Assembly (NCBI RefSeq): GCF_900109885.1 | Contig: NZ_FOBS01000009.1 | Location: forward strand, 1 to 64,000 | Length of the DNA: 64,000 bases | Source of the DNA: Syntrophus gentianae | GTDB taxonomy: Bacteria; Desulfobacterota; Syntrophia; Syntrophales; Syntrophaceae | Reading direction: 5' to 3' | Part shown: positions 8,959-17,062 of the stretch, in pieces | Layout of the letters: each line of letters opens with the position of its first letter | Position numbering within the stretch: position 1 is the stretch's first letter | Notes under the pieces: generated by a model | What the model was told of the DNA's origin: nothing | What the model saw: the letters and a program-made list of their open reading frames with translations, nothing else | The model's database searches: none | Translations under genes and position numbers: made by a program

Positions 8959-9069
8959 ATGGAATGTGTTGCGTGTAATACTTGTCAGCACCCGAGTGAA
9001 AGAGAAAAGGAGATTTTTCTGGCGACCCTGGAAACCCTGCCTCCAAGTTTATTAAAAAGGAGAGTTTGA
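8959..9069 (+). CDS. Possible small cysteine-motif peptide
   Basis: A 36-codon frame from ATG 8959 gives a peptide that starts MECVACNTCQHPSEREK, with C-x2-C-x2-C, and ends LPPSLLKRRV, stopping 6 bases before the exosortase gene. There is no clear ribosome site. An overlapping alternative frame (8942-9055, 37 codons) begins at an ATGA overlap with the preceding glycosyltransferase stop. Either could be spurious; the cysteine pattern and acidic/basic balance are the only reasons to record it. Confidence 0.2.
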   Translation: MECVACNTCQHPSEREKEIFLATLETLPPSLLKRRV

Positions 9070-9075
9070 AAGATT

Positions 9076-10653
9076 ATGGTGATGAATGAAAAAAACCTCA
9101 ACAATACTGCACTGTGTGTCGGTATCCTGTTGGTATTCTTTACGTGTGCTTACTGGGTGCCCCTGAAATCGATGGTTTCCACGTGGTGGCATAACGATGA
9201 TTATTCCTATGGATTTTTCATCCCGCTGATTTCTCTTTATCTGTTCTGGGATAAGCGGCAACTTCTTAAAAATCTTCAGTTCCACAGTTCATGGGTGGTG
9301 TTTCCGCTGCTCCTGCTTTTTGTCCTCATTTCCCTGTATGGCATCCTTGGGTCTAGTGGAAACATCTCCATGCCTGCCGTACCTGTTTTGATCATTCTTT
9401 TTTCTGCCTTCTGCTTTGGTATTCAAGCTTTCCGGCAATTGATCCTTCCTCTTGGATTTCTTGTATTCATGATTCCCGTACCTCCGGTTATCGAGAACCA
9501 CTTGGGTGTTTTTCTGAAATCAATCTCTTCGAAAATAGGTGGACAGATCATTGAGCTGTTTAACATTCCCGTGCATGTCAGCGGCAACATCATTGACCTG
9601 GGCTTTACTCAATTGCAGGTCGTTGATGCTTGCAGCGGTCTGCGGTATCTTTTCCCCCTGATTGCGCTTGGGGTGCTTTATGCCTATTTCTTCGAGAAGA
9701 TTGCATGGAAAAAGCTAGTCTGCGTAGCGGCTACAATTCCAATTGCCATTTTAGTAAACGCTTTGCGGATCGGTGCGACTGGTATCCTGGCAAATTTCTG
9801 GGGGCCTTCTGTTGCTGAAGGCTTTTTCCATGGCGCTTCTGCGTTTGTCCTCTTTGCCGTGGCTTTTGCCATGCTCTTTCTTATAGGTCTCATTCTGCGC
9901 AAATTGCCCCCAAAGGTGCCTGAAGTCGTGAAAGCTAATTCAATGGAAAAGATGGAACAGGCTTCCATTCCGGCAGGTGATGGAAAATCGGCCTTTTATG
10001 TGTCTCTGTTGATCCTATCCGTTGTTGGATGGCTTAGTTGGAGCACGGGGGCTATGCCCGCAGTTAAAATTCAGGGGGGGATTCAAAGCTTTCCTTTGTC
10101 CATCGGGGCCTGGCAAGGCCAGATGGAGTTGGTCGATCCAGAGATCATTGAAAAATCAGGAGCGGAAGAAGCCTTCAGCGGCCTTTACAGGAATCCGGAA
10201 AGCGGCGATGTGTCACTGTATATGGGTTATCGGAGTTCGGCATTCCTTGCTAATGAGAATTATTTTCACAGTCCCACAGTCTGCCTGCCGTCTTCAGGAT
10301 GGATCGTGAAAGAAACGACAAAACATGTGATTCCTGATGTTCCCCATTTTGGCCAGATTTCAGTCAGCAAGATGGTGATCGAAAATATGGGGGCCCGGCA
10401 ACTGGTTTATTTCTGGTTCCAGACAAAGGATAAAGCAACCTCTGACAAAAATATCAACCGTTTTCACCTGGCTATGCATGCCATCATGCGGGATAACACC
10501 TATGCACTTTTCATTCGGCCGATTACCCCTATTCGTCAAGGTGAATCCATGGCGGATGCAGAAAAACGAATGGACCAGTTTGTACGGGAAATGGTGGGGG
10601 CGCTTGATAAATATCTTGAAAAAAATATCATTCGGACATCACGCCAAAGCTGA
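9076..10653 (+). CDS. Exosortase with fused EpsI domain (XrtD-like)
   Basis: A 525-residue inner-membrane protein. Residues 1-285 form the multi-spanning exosortase core with the three conserved catalytic residues: C186 in VDACSGLRYL, R231 in NALRIG and H252 in FFHGASAFV. Residues 310-510 form a periplasmic EpsI-like domain (LYMGYRSSA, FHSPTVCLPSSGW, LVYFWFQT). In most systems EpsI is a separate protein; the fused form is known for VPLPA-CTERM-type exosortases. The enzyme cleaves proteins carrying a C-terminal sorting signal and probably joins them to a surface polymer. It lies between glycosyltransferase and export genes, as exosortases in EPS loci do. No protein in the window has a PEP-CTERM-like tail. 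The exact subtype would need an HMM comparison. Confidence 0.85.
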   Translation: MVMNEKNLNNTALCVGILLVFFTCAYWVPLKSMVSTWWHNDDYSYGFFIPLISLYLFWDKRQLLKNLQFHSSWVVFPLLLLFVLISLYGILGSSGNISMPAVPVLIILFSAFCFGIQAFRQLILPLGFLVFMIPVPPVIENHLGVFLKSISSKIGGQIIELFNIPVHVSGNIIDLGFTQLQVVDACSGLRYLFPLIALGVLYAYFFEKIAWKKLVCVAATIPIAILVNALRIGATGILANFWGPSVAEGFFHGASAFVLFAVAFAMLFLIGLILRKLPPKVPEVVKANSMEKMEQASIPAGDGKSAFYVSLLILSVVGWLSWSTGAMPAVKIQGGIQSFPLSIGAWQGQMELVDPEIIEKSGAEEAFSGLYRNPESGDVSLYMGYRSSAFLANENYFHSPTVCLPSSGWIVKETTKHVIPDVPHFGQISVSKMVIENMGARQLVYFWFQTKDKATSDKNINRFHLAMHAIMRDNTYALFIRPITPIRQGESMADAEKRMDQFVREMVGALDKYLEKNIIRTSRQS

Positions 10654-10715
10654 AAATCCCTGCAAAAGAGATAATGAACAGAGCTACTGGGAATGAATAG
10701 GTCTAATTCACTGCC

Positions 10716-12338
10716 ATGCCGATACTTTTTACCTTCATTCTGTCTCTGATCGTCACAATAGCACTGATCCCTCTTTTGATTTCGGTAGCCATTAGAGCGG
10801 GAGTCTATGATTTGCCTGACGCCCGGAAGGTGCATTCTCAGCCGGTTCCCCGTATCGGAGGAGTGGCCATGGCATTGGGAGCCCTTGTTCCGGTCCTTAT
10901 TTACAACGTTGCGGATACCTTTGCCTGGGCTTTTCTGGCTGGAGCGGTAGTGATTGTAACTTTTGGCTTGCTTGATGATCTGTTTGAGTTGAACTTTAAA
11001 ATCAAGTTCGCCGCACAGATTGGCGCGGCTCTGATTGTTGTCCTCTGTGGCGGGATCCGGATAACCAATCTAGGCTCTCTGCTTCCTGATGACATGGTTC
11101 TGATGGAAGGGGTTGGTATATTTCTGGCCGTAGTGGCGATTGTTGGCGTCACCAATGCGCTTAATCTGGCTGACGGCCTGGACGGCCTGGCCGGCGGGAT
11201 TGCTTTGCTGATGCTGCTCTGTATCGGCTATCTCGCCTGGATTGACGAAGATATGTTTATCGTCCTGCTCTCTGCAGCCCTGGCCGGTTCAATCTTCGGC
11301 TTTCTCAGGTATAACACTTACCCGGCTGTCCTGTTCATGGGGGATACGGGCAGCCAACTTCTTGGCTTTTCCGCTGTTTGTCTTTCCCTTTCCCTGACCC
11401 AGAAAAATACAGCCCTGAGCCCTTTGCTGCCCCTTCTCATCCTCGGCTGGCCCATTTTAGATACGGCAACCGTCATGGTTCAGCGCGTTGCGGAGGGCCG
11501 GTCGCCCTTCTCCCCGGATAGAGGGCATTTTCATCACCGCCTCATGGGCCTGGGACTCTATCATACCGAAGCTGTTTTCGTCATTTATGTCTTTCAATCC
11601 TTTCTGGTAGCATCAGCTTATCTGTTCCGCTTTTATTCGGAAGAACTTCTGCTCGGCATCTATCTTGTCTTTTCAGGTCTTGTTCTGGCAGTTTTTCATA
11701 AAGTTGAAGTTTCCGGCCGAGTTATTCCGCGATTTTTCATGATCGAACGGGTCAAAGAGCGATTGAGGAGGCTGCGGGAACAGGGGATGTTTATTAAGAT
11801 CGCCTTTCGATCTCTGGAAGGCGTCACCTTTGTTCTTCTGATTCTCTTTGCCCTGGCGCCTGCAGATATTCCCCTCTACTTTTCTCTTATTGCAGCTGCG
11901 GGGGGGGGCGTTCTGGTGGGAGTATGGTTTCTTTACCAGAAGAGAACCCGGTGGTTTCTGACCTTTTTTCTTTATTTTTTCATCCCTTTTCTGATCTATC
12001 TGAGCGATGTCCGCGTTGGTTCCTGGATGATGGGTATGCCGGAGGAACTTTATAATCTGTCCTTTCTGCTCGTGGCGATTCTGAGTTTTCTGACCCTGCG
12101 TTTTACCCGGCGTAAAAAAGGTTTCAAGGCAACGCCAATGGATTATCTGCTCATTTTTCTTACATTGGTGCTTGTAGCACTGCCGGGTCTGAGAGAGCAG
12201 TTCGGGCTTTTAGGGGTCAAGATGATCCTGATGTTTTTTGCCTGTGAGATTGTCCTGGGAGAGGTTCGGGACAAAATGGGCATGCCGACCCTGTTGACCA
12301 TTTTTGCCTTTGCTGTAGTCGCTGTCAGAGGCATATAA
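10716..12338 (+). CDS. WecA/MraY-like undecaprenyl-phosphate sugar-1-phosphate transferase with long membrane C-terminal extension
   Basis: The 540-residue polytopic membrane protein shows the polyprenyl-phosphate sugar-phosphate transferase motifs in order: YDLPDARKVHSQPVPRIGG, LLDDLFEL, the NALNLADGLDGLAGG box, LFMGDTGSQ and RGHFHHRL. It would start each repeat unit by moving a sugar-1-phosphate, probably GlcNAc-1-P, from UDP-sugar onto undecaprenyl phosphate. WecA-type enzymes are usually 340-370 residues. Here about 180 more residues with further membrane segments follow residue 355, of unknown use. The gene follows the exosortase by 62 bases and precedes the TPR lipoprotein, as in many PEP-CTERM/EPS loci. 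Confidence 0.85.
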   Translation: MPILFTFILSLIVTIALIPLLISVAIRAGVYDLPDARKVHSQPVPRIGGVAMALGALVPVLIYNVADTFAWAFLAGAVVIVTFGLLDDLFELNFKIKFAAQIGAALIVVLCGGIRITNLGSLLPDDMVLMEGVGIFLAVVAIVGVTNALNLADGLDGLAGGIALLMLLCIGYLAWIDEDMFIVLLSAALAGSIFGFLRYNTYPAVLFMGDTGSQLLGFSAVCLSLSLTQKNTALSPLLPLLILGWPILDTATVMVQRVAEGRSPFSPDRGHFHHRLMGLGLYHTEAVFVIYVFQSFLVASAYLFRFYSEELLLGIYLVFSGLVLAVFHKVEVSGRVIPRFFMIERVKERLRRLREQGMFIKIAFRSLEGVTFVLLILFALAPADIPLYFSLIAAAGGGVLVGVWFLYQKRTRWFLTFFLYFFIPFLIYLSDVRVGSWMMGMPEELYNLSFLLVAILSFLTLRFTRRKKGFKATPMDYLLIFLTLVLVALPGLREQFGLLGVKMILMFFACEIVLGEVRDKMGMPTLLTIFAFAVVAVRGI

Positions 12339-12366
12339 ATACTTTGCAGGACACAATAAATGTTTC

Positions 12367-12372
12367 GGGAGG
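12367..12372 (+). promoter_or_regulatory. Ribosome site fixing a TTG start of the TPR lipoprotein
   Basis: GGGAGG lies 7 bases before TTG 12380. The longer frame from TTG 12344 has no ribosome site and would put 12 unlikely residues before the signal peptide. Confidence 0.6.
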
Positions 12373-12379
12373 TTTGAAA

Positions 12380-14599
12380 TTGAGAAGAAGACTGATTTCC
12401 CTGGGAGTGGCGCTAACACTTCTCATTACCCTGGTTGCTGCCTGCAGCGGACCGGAGGAAAAGAAGCAAAAGTTCTTCAACAAGGGCAAGTCGCTCTATG
12501 AAAAGGGCGAGTTCGTCAAGGCGGGGTTGGAATTCCGGAACGCGATCCAAATTGATCCCAAGTTTGCCGATGCCTATTACATGCTGGGGATGGTGGAGCT
12601 GAAGAAAAAAGATCCAAATCCGAAGAAGGCGTACGGGGCTTTTTCCAAGGCCGTGGAATTGAATCCGAAACTGCAGGATGCCCAAATTCAGCTGGGGAAT
12701 ATCTATATGATGGCCCGCCAGCCGGACAAAGCCCTGGAAAAGGCTGAAACGGTGCTGAAAATGGCGCCTGGCAGTGAAGATGCCCAGTTGCTCAAGGCGG
12801 CGGCTCTGCTTGCTTTGAAAAACACTCCAGAGGCACTTGCCCTTCTTCAGGAAATGCAGCAGAGGGGGGTAAAACGTCCGGAGCTCTTTCTTCTGATGGC
12901 TTCCACCCATCTCCAGGGAAACAGACTGCCGGAGGCGCAAGGTGTCCTGAACGCGGGGATTGCCGCCAATCCCAAGAGCATCATTCTGTACCTTACCTTG
13001 GCGGATCTCTATTCGCGGGATAAAAAAATCGATGAGGCGGCGGCAACCCTGCAGAGGGTGATTGCTCTGGAGCCAAAGAACAGTCGTTACCGATTGAACC
13101 TGGCAAACTTATACTGGTATGCGGGCAAGCAGGACAGGACGACGGCACTTCTTTCGGAACTGGTGACGTCTGATCCTGGAAATGAGGAATATAGGCTTCA
13201 GGTTGGTGGATTCTACCTTTCCAAGGGGCGTTTAGCCGATGCGGAACGTGAGTTGAAAGCGGGGATATCGGCAATCCCCAAGAGCTTTAAGCTGCGTTTT
13301 GCCCTGAGCGATATCTATTTCAATGCCGGCATGACAGATAAGTCCATGGCGCTCCTGAAGGAGTGTCTGACGCTGGAAAAGGACCCCGGGAACCGCTATA
13401 TCCTTCAGACAAAGAACGCTTTGGCCCGGGTTCATCTGGCCCGGCAGGAGGTCAAAGAGGCAGCCTGGTATGTGGACGAAGTCATCAAGGAAAGCGCAAA
13501 GGATGTGGATGCCCACTTCACCAAGGGGAACATCGCCCTGGTCAACAAAAACGGGACGGGTGCGGTTGCCGAGTTTCGCACCGTCACAACCGAAAGTCCC
13601 CAGTTTATCCTTGGGTACATCCGGTTGGCGGAAGCCCATTTGATGAATAAGGAGTATAGCCTTGCTTCCGACACCCTGCAGAAGGCCCTGAAGATTCGTC
13701 CGGATTCCCGCGAGGTGATGCAGGCGATGGTCCGACTCGATATGGCCCAGAAGAATTATGCGAAGGCGGAGGAAACGATTCGCCAGGTGCTGAAGCAGAA
13801 GCCTGATGATCCCGATGCGGGGATTGCCCTGGGCGATCTCTATCTGGCGCAGAAGGACTATTCCCGTGCCGCGGCCGCTTACGGGGATGTGGTCAAGAAT
13901 GTCCCGAAACATCCCGCCGGGTATGTCCGGCTGAGCGGTCTCTATATGGCTCAGGGGCAGTTGGACCGCGCCGCGGGTGAACTGGAGAAAGCCTTGAAGC
14001 TGGATCCCAGGTCGGCACCCATTTCTGTTTCTCTTGTGCAGATTTACATGAAGCAGAAGAAGTACAATGCCGCTCTGACTGTGCTGGAAAACCGACTCCG
14101 TCAAAATCCCATGGACGCCCTCGCCTACAGCATGAGTGGGCAGATCTACAGCGCTCAGGGCAACGAACGGAAGGCCGAAGAAGCCTATCGACAGGCTATG
14201 GCGGTATATGAGAAAATCCTGGAAAAACGGCCGGATCAGTGGATTGCAGCCAATGACCTGGCCTTTCTGCTCACTCAATACGGAACGCAACCCGGTGATC
14301 TGAAACGGGCCTTTACTCTGGCCGGAAAAGCCTATGAGAAGCATCCCGACAATCCGGCGGTTCTGGATACCCTAGGCTGGATTTACTACAAAATGGGCGA
14401 CTATCGCCATGCCCAGGAAATGATTACGAAAGCCCTTGTTAAGGCGCCATCCAGCGTCATGCTCAATTATCATCTGGGAATGGTTCTACTCAAGACGGGT
14501 CAGGTTGAGAAGGGTAAAGAGAGACTGAATTGGGCCGTCCGGAGCGGAGAAGAATTTGCCGGTCGGCACGAGGCCCTGAGTATCCTGGGAATGAGATAA
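12380..14599 (+). CDS. Exosortase/EPS-system TPR-repeat lipoprotein (PrsT-like)
   Basis: Starting at TTG 12380 the protein has 739 residues and a lipoprotein signal peptide MRRRLISLGVALTLLITLV with the lipobox Cys at residue 22 (LVAAC). The rest is a long series of tetratricopeptide repeats, for example YYMLGMVELKKKDPNPKKAY and AEETIRQVLKQKPDDPDAGI, about 15-18 in all. This is the make-up of the PrsT family found beside exosortases in EPS loci. It probably sits in the outer membrane on the periplasmic side and scaffolds polymer assembly or export, like AlgK/PelB TPR partners; that role is inference. It is in an apparent operon with the upstream transferase and is followed by a 147-base gap with a sigma-54 promoter. 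Confidence 0.85.
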   Translation: MRRRLISLGVALTLLITLVAACSGPEEKKQKFFNKGKSLYEKGEFVKAGLEFRNAIQIDPKFADAYYMLGMVELKKKDPNPKKAYGAFSKAVELNPKLQDAQIQLGNIYMMARQPDKALEKAETVLKMAPGSEDAQLLKAAALLALKNTPEALALLQEMQQRGVKRPELFLLMASTHLQGNRLPEAQGVLNAGIAANPKSIILYLTLADLYSRDKKIDEAAATLQRVIALEPKNSRYRLNLANLYWYAGKQDRTTALLSELVTSDPGNEEYRLQVGGFYLSKGRLADAERELKAGISAIPKSFKLRFALSDIYFNAGMTDKSMALLKECLTLEKDPGNRYILQTKNALARVHLARQEVKEAAWYVDEVIKESAKDVDAHFTKGNIALVNKNGTGAVAEFRTVTTESPQFILGYIRLAEAHLMNKEYSLASDTLQKALKIRPDSREVMQAMVRLDMAQKNYAKAEETIRQVLKQKPDDPDAGIALGDLYLAQKDYSRAAAAYGDVVKNVPKHPAGYVRLSGLYMAQGQLDRAAGELEKALKLDPRSAPISVSLVQIYMKQKKYNAALTVLENRLRQNPMDALAYSMSGQIYSAQGNERKAEEAYRQAMAVYEKILEKRPDQWIAANDLAFLLTQYGTQPGDLKRAFTLAGKAYEKHPDNPAVLDTLGWIYYKMGDYRHAQEMITKALVKAPSSVMLNYHLGMVLLKTGQVEKGKERLNWAVRSGEEFAGRHEALSILGMR

Positions 14600-14660
14600 G
14601 GAAAATAAGCAACATATTGACATATTAAGAAACATTGCATTTCATCAGGTAAATTGTAAA

Positions 14661-14676
14661 TGGAATGTTTCTTGCG
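14661..14676 (+). promoter_or_regulatory. Putative sigma-54 (RpoN) promoter
   Basis: TGGAATGTTTCTTGCG matches the -24/-12 consensus TGGCACGRNNNTTGCW at the invariant GG and GC with the exact spacing of 10 bases between them. Transcription would start near 14687, about 60 bases before the Wza-like gene. It suggests control of the export genes by a sigma-54 activator. PrsK/PrsR pairs of this kind are known with exosortase/EPS systems, but none is in the window. Confidence 0.6.
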
Positions 14677-14746
14677 GCGAATTAAATGGCAAAATTACTC
14701 AAGTCGAAGGCCATTTGTGCTATCCTTAATTCAAGGAGGAAATTGA

Positions 14747-15376
14747 ATGAAGATCAGAAAATGTGCTGTATTCATTACCTTAGGAATCATCAGTCTGTTT
14801 CTCCTGGCGGCAGGATCTTTGCGGGCCGCAGAGCCGCAGAAAACTTCTGCTGGAACAGCTGAAAAAACTGCAGTTACGCCTTTGAAGTCAGACAGGGATT
14901 ATCTTATCGGGCCAGGCGATGTGCTGGAAATCGCCGTATGGAAAGATGAAGCCCTGACAAAATCTCCTGTGGTTCGGCCTGATGGGAAGATTTCCTTTCC
15001 GTTGATCGGGGAGCTTATGGCGGAAGGAAAGACGATTTCCCAGTTGAAAAAGGAAATTGAGGGAAGCCTCTCACGCTATGTCCCCGATGTTGACCTTCAT
15101 GTCAACGTCCAGCAGGTGAACAGCATGATCGTATACGTCATCGGCAAGGTCAATAATCCCGGCCGTCTGATCCTTAATTCCCAGGTCAACGTGCTGCAGG
15201 TTCTGGCCACCGCCGGTGGACTCAACCCTTTTGCAAAACGGGGAGACATCAAGGTCTTCCGCCAGGAGGGCTCCAAGACCCGCATTATCGACTTTGATTA
15301 TGATGACGTGGTTGAAGGCAAACATCTGGAGCAGAACATTCTCCTTTTGCGGGGGGATGTCGTTGTTGTACCATAG
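14747..15376 (+). CDS. Polysaccharide export protein (Wza-like, poly-export and SLBB domains)
   Basis: A 209-residue exported protein. Residues 1-28 are a signal peptide ending LRAAEPQ. There is no lipobox cysteine, so this one is soluble or weakly anchored, unlike Wza. The Poly_export domain begins DYLIGPGDVLEIAVWKDE and continues VRPDGKISFPLIGE. An SLBB domain follows (VYVIGKVNNPGRL, LQVLATAGGLNPFAKRG). It lacks the C-terminal transmembrane helix of full Wza and is about half its length, the usual size in XrtA-type loci. It would form or line the periplasmic/outer-membrane channel. A GGAGG ribosome site precedes the ATG, and the wzz-like gene follows 52 bases later. Confidence 0.9.
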   Translation: MKIRKCAVFITLGIISLFLLAAGSLRAAEPQKTSAGTAEKTAVTPLKSDRDYLIGPGDVLEIAVWKDEALTKSPVVRPDGKISFPLIGELMAEGKTISQLKKEIEGSLSRYVPDVDLHVNVQQVNSMIVYVIGKVNNPGRLILNSQVNVLQVLATAGGLNPFAKRGDIKVFRQEGSKTRIIDFDYDDVVEGKHLEQNILLLRGDVVVVP

Positions 15377-15428
15377 CTTACACCAAAGGGTTTCCTTCCC
15401 CAAGGGGAAGAAAAAAGAGAGGTAATTC

Positions 15429-16991
15429 ATGGAAGAAAATACACTGGACTTTAAAGCGCTGATCCGAATCATGAAACGCCGGAAATGGGATATCCTGTTG
15501 CCGGTTCTCGGGATCTTTCTTATTGCCCTGATTGGCGCTGTAATCTGGCCGCCGACATATCGCTCCTCATCGACCATTCTGATCGAAGAACAGGAAATTC
15601 CGCCGGAATACGTCATGTCTACGGTAACAGGCTACGCAGAGCAGCGACTGCAGACAATCAGTCAGAGGATTATGACCTATAATCGGCTGATGGAAATCAT
15701 CAACCGTTTCAATCTCTATGCGGATATTCGAGGCAAATCCAGCATGGAAACCGTTATCGAGAAAATGCGCGAGAGCATCAAGTTCGAAACCATCAGCGCC
15801 GACGTCATTGACAGAACTGGCCGGGCCAAATCGGCGACCATCGCCTTTACAATTTCCTTTGAAGGAGAGAGGCCGGAAGTCGTGCAGCAGGTGGCCAATG
15901 TTCTGGCATCCCTTTATCTGGAAGAGAACCTCAAGAGCCGGGAGGAAAAATCCGCCGGGGCATCCAAATTTATTGAGGATGAAGGAAATCAGATTCAGGC
16001 TAAACTGGCTGAACTGGATGCCAAGATTGCTGCCTTCAAGTCGAATAACCTCAACTCCCTTCCGGAACTGACTCAGTTCAACCTTCAGACATTGCAGCGC
16101 AGTGATCAGGAGGTCGATGAACTTAACAATCAAATACGCAGCCTCAAAGAGAAAGAGAGTTCGTTGCTGACTCAGTTGGCCAGCGTTCCCCAGGATCTTG
16201 CCAATCCCGACAAGGATAGACTCAAAGAACTCCGGGCCAAGATCGTCAGTTTACGAACTCGCTATTCGGAGGAATATCCCGATGTGGTCAAGACCAAGCA
16301 GGAAATTGCGGAGCTGGAGCGCAGGCTGAGCTCTGCCCGTCAGCAGACGGCCGTGGGTGGCCAATCGGATAACCCTGCTTATATAGCCCTGTCCGCACAA
16401 CTTGCCGGCATCCGCTCGGACATCAATGCAGTCAACAAACAGATCAGTGACACCAGGGGGCGGCGAGACAGTTACCGGAACCGGATCGAGTCGGGACCGC
16501 GGACGGAGGAACAGTACAAGCTTCTGATCAGCGAGCGCAACAATCTGCAGCTCAAATACGACGACCTGATGAAGAAGGGCATGGAGGCCAAGGTGGCCCA
16601 GGGACTGGAGAAAACCCAGATGGGGGAACGCTTTACCTTGATCGATCCGGCACGACTGCCTGAGAAACCTGTTCGGCCGAATATCCCTGTCGTGCTGCTC
16701 ATCGGTTTGATTCTCGGCACGGGTGCTGGTGTCGGAACGGCTTCCCTGAGGGAATTCACCGACAAGTCGGCCCATTCACCGGAGGATCTTGAACTGGTCA
16801 CCCGGTTGAATGTCCTGGCAGCTATCCCTGAGATTGAAACTCAGGAAGACCTGGAAAAGAGAAAGAAGAAACGCAAATTGATGCTGATCATATCCGGCGC
16901 TGCCGTTGTGTGCGGTCTCCTCATTTTACATTTCCTGATCATGGACATCGATATTCTGATTGCCCGGATCATGAGACGGTTGGCGCTATAA
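15429..16991 (+). CDS. Wzz/GNVR-type polysaccharide chain-length determinant (exosortase-system type)
   Basis: A 520-residue inner-membrane protein with a Wzz domain at residues 1-100 (first TM near 22-42, then YRSSSTILIEEQEIPPEYV). A long coiled coil spans about 165-360, with the GNVR-like stretch near LISERNNLQLKYDDLMKK. A second TM lies near 417-440 (PVVLLIGLILGTGAGVG) and a hydrophobic tail near 475-500. It lacks an attached kinase domain; the next gene supplies it. Such proteins set chain length and couple polymerase, kinase and export channel. Confidence 0.9.
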   Translation: MEENTLDFKALIRIMKRRKWDILLPVLGIFLIALIGAVIWPPTYRSSSTILIEEQEIPPEYVMSTVTGYAEQRLQTISQRIMTYNRLMEIINRFNLYADIRGKSSMETVIEKMRESIKFETISADVIDRTGRAKSATIAFTISFEGERPEVVQQVANVLASLYLEENLKSREEKSAGASKFIEDEGNQIQAKLAELDAKIAAFKSNNLNSLPELTQFNLQTLQRSDQEVDELNNQIRSLKEKESSLLTQLASVPQDLANPDKDRLKELRAKIVSLRTRYSEEYPDVVKTKQEIAELERRLSSARQQTAVGGQSDNPAYIALSAQLAGIRSDINAVNKQISDTRGRRDSYRNRIESGPRTEEQYKLLISERNNLQLKYDDLMKKGMEAKVAQGLEKTQMGERFTLIDPARLPEKPVRPNIPVVLLIGLILGTGAGVGTASLREFTDKSAHSPEDLELVTRLNVLAAIPEIETQEDLEKRKKKRKLMLIISGAAVVCGLLILHFLIMDIDILIARIMRRLAL

Positions 16992-17062
16992 AACTAGACG
17001 ACGAGAATTAGAAAACACAAATCAAACAGGATCTGACGATCAATAAAGAGAAGGTAAATACC

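Noticed and set aside
8961-8973. Second sigma-54-like site TGGAATGTGTTGC
   Set aside because: The GG-to-GC spacing is 8 bases, not 10, so it cannot fit the -24/-12 geometry.
13232-14344. 370-codon minus-strand frame antisense to the TPR lipoprotein
   Set aside because: It is a shadow of the repetitive, GC-rich TPR coding sequence; no family-like sequence and no ribosome site.
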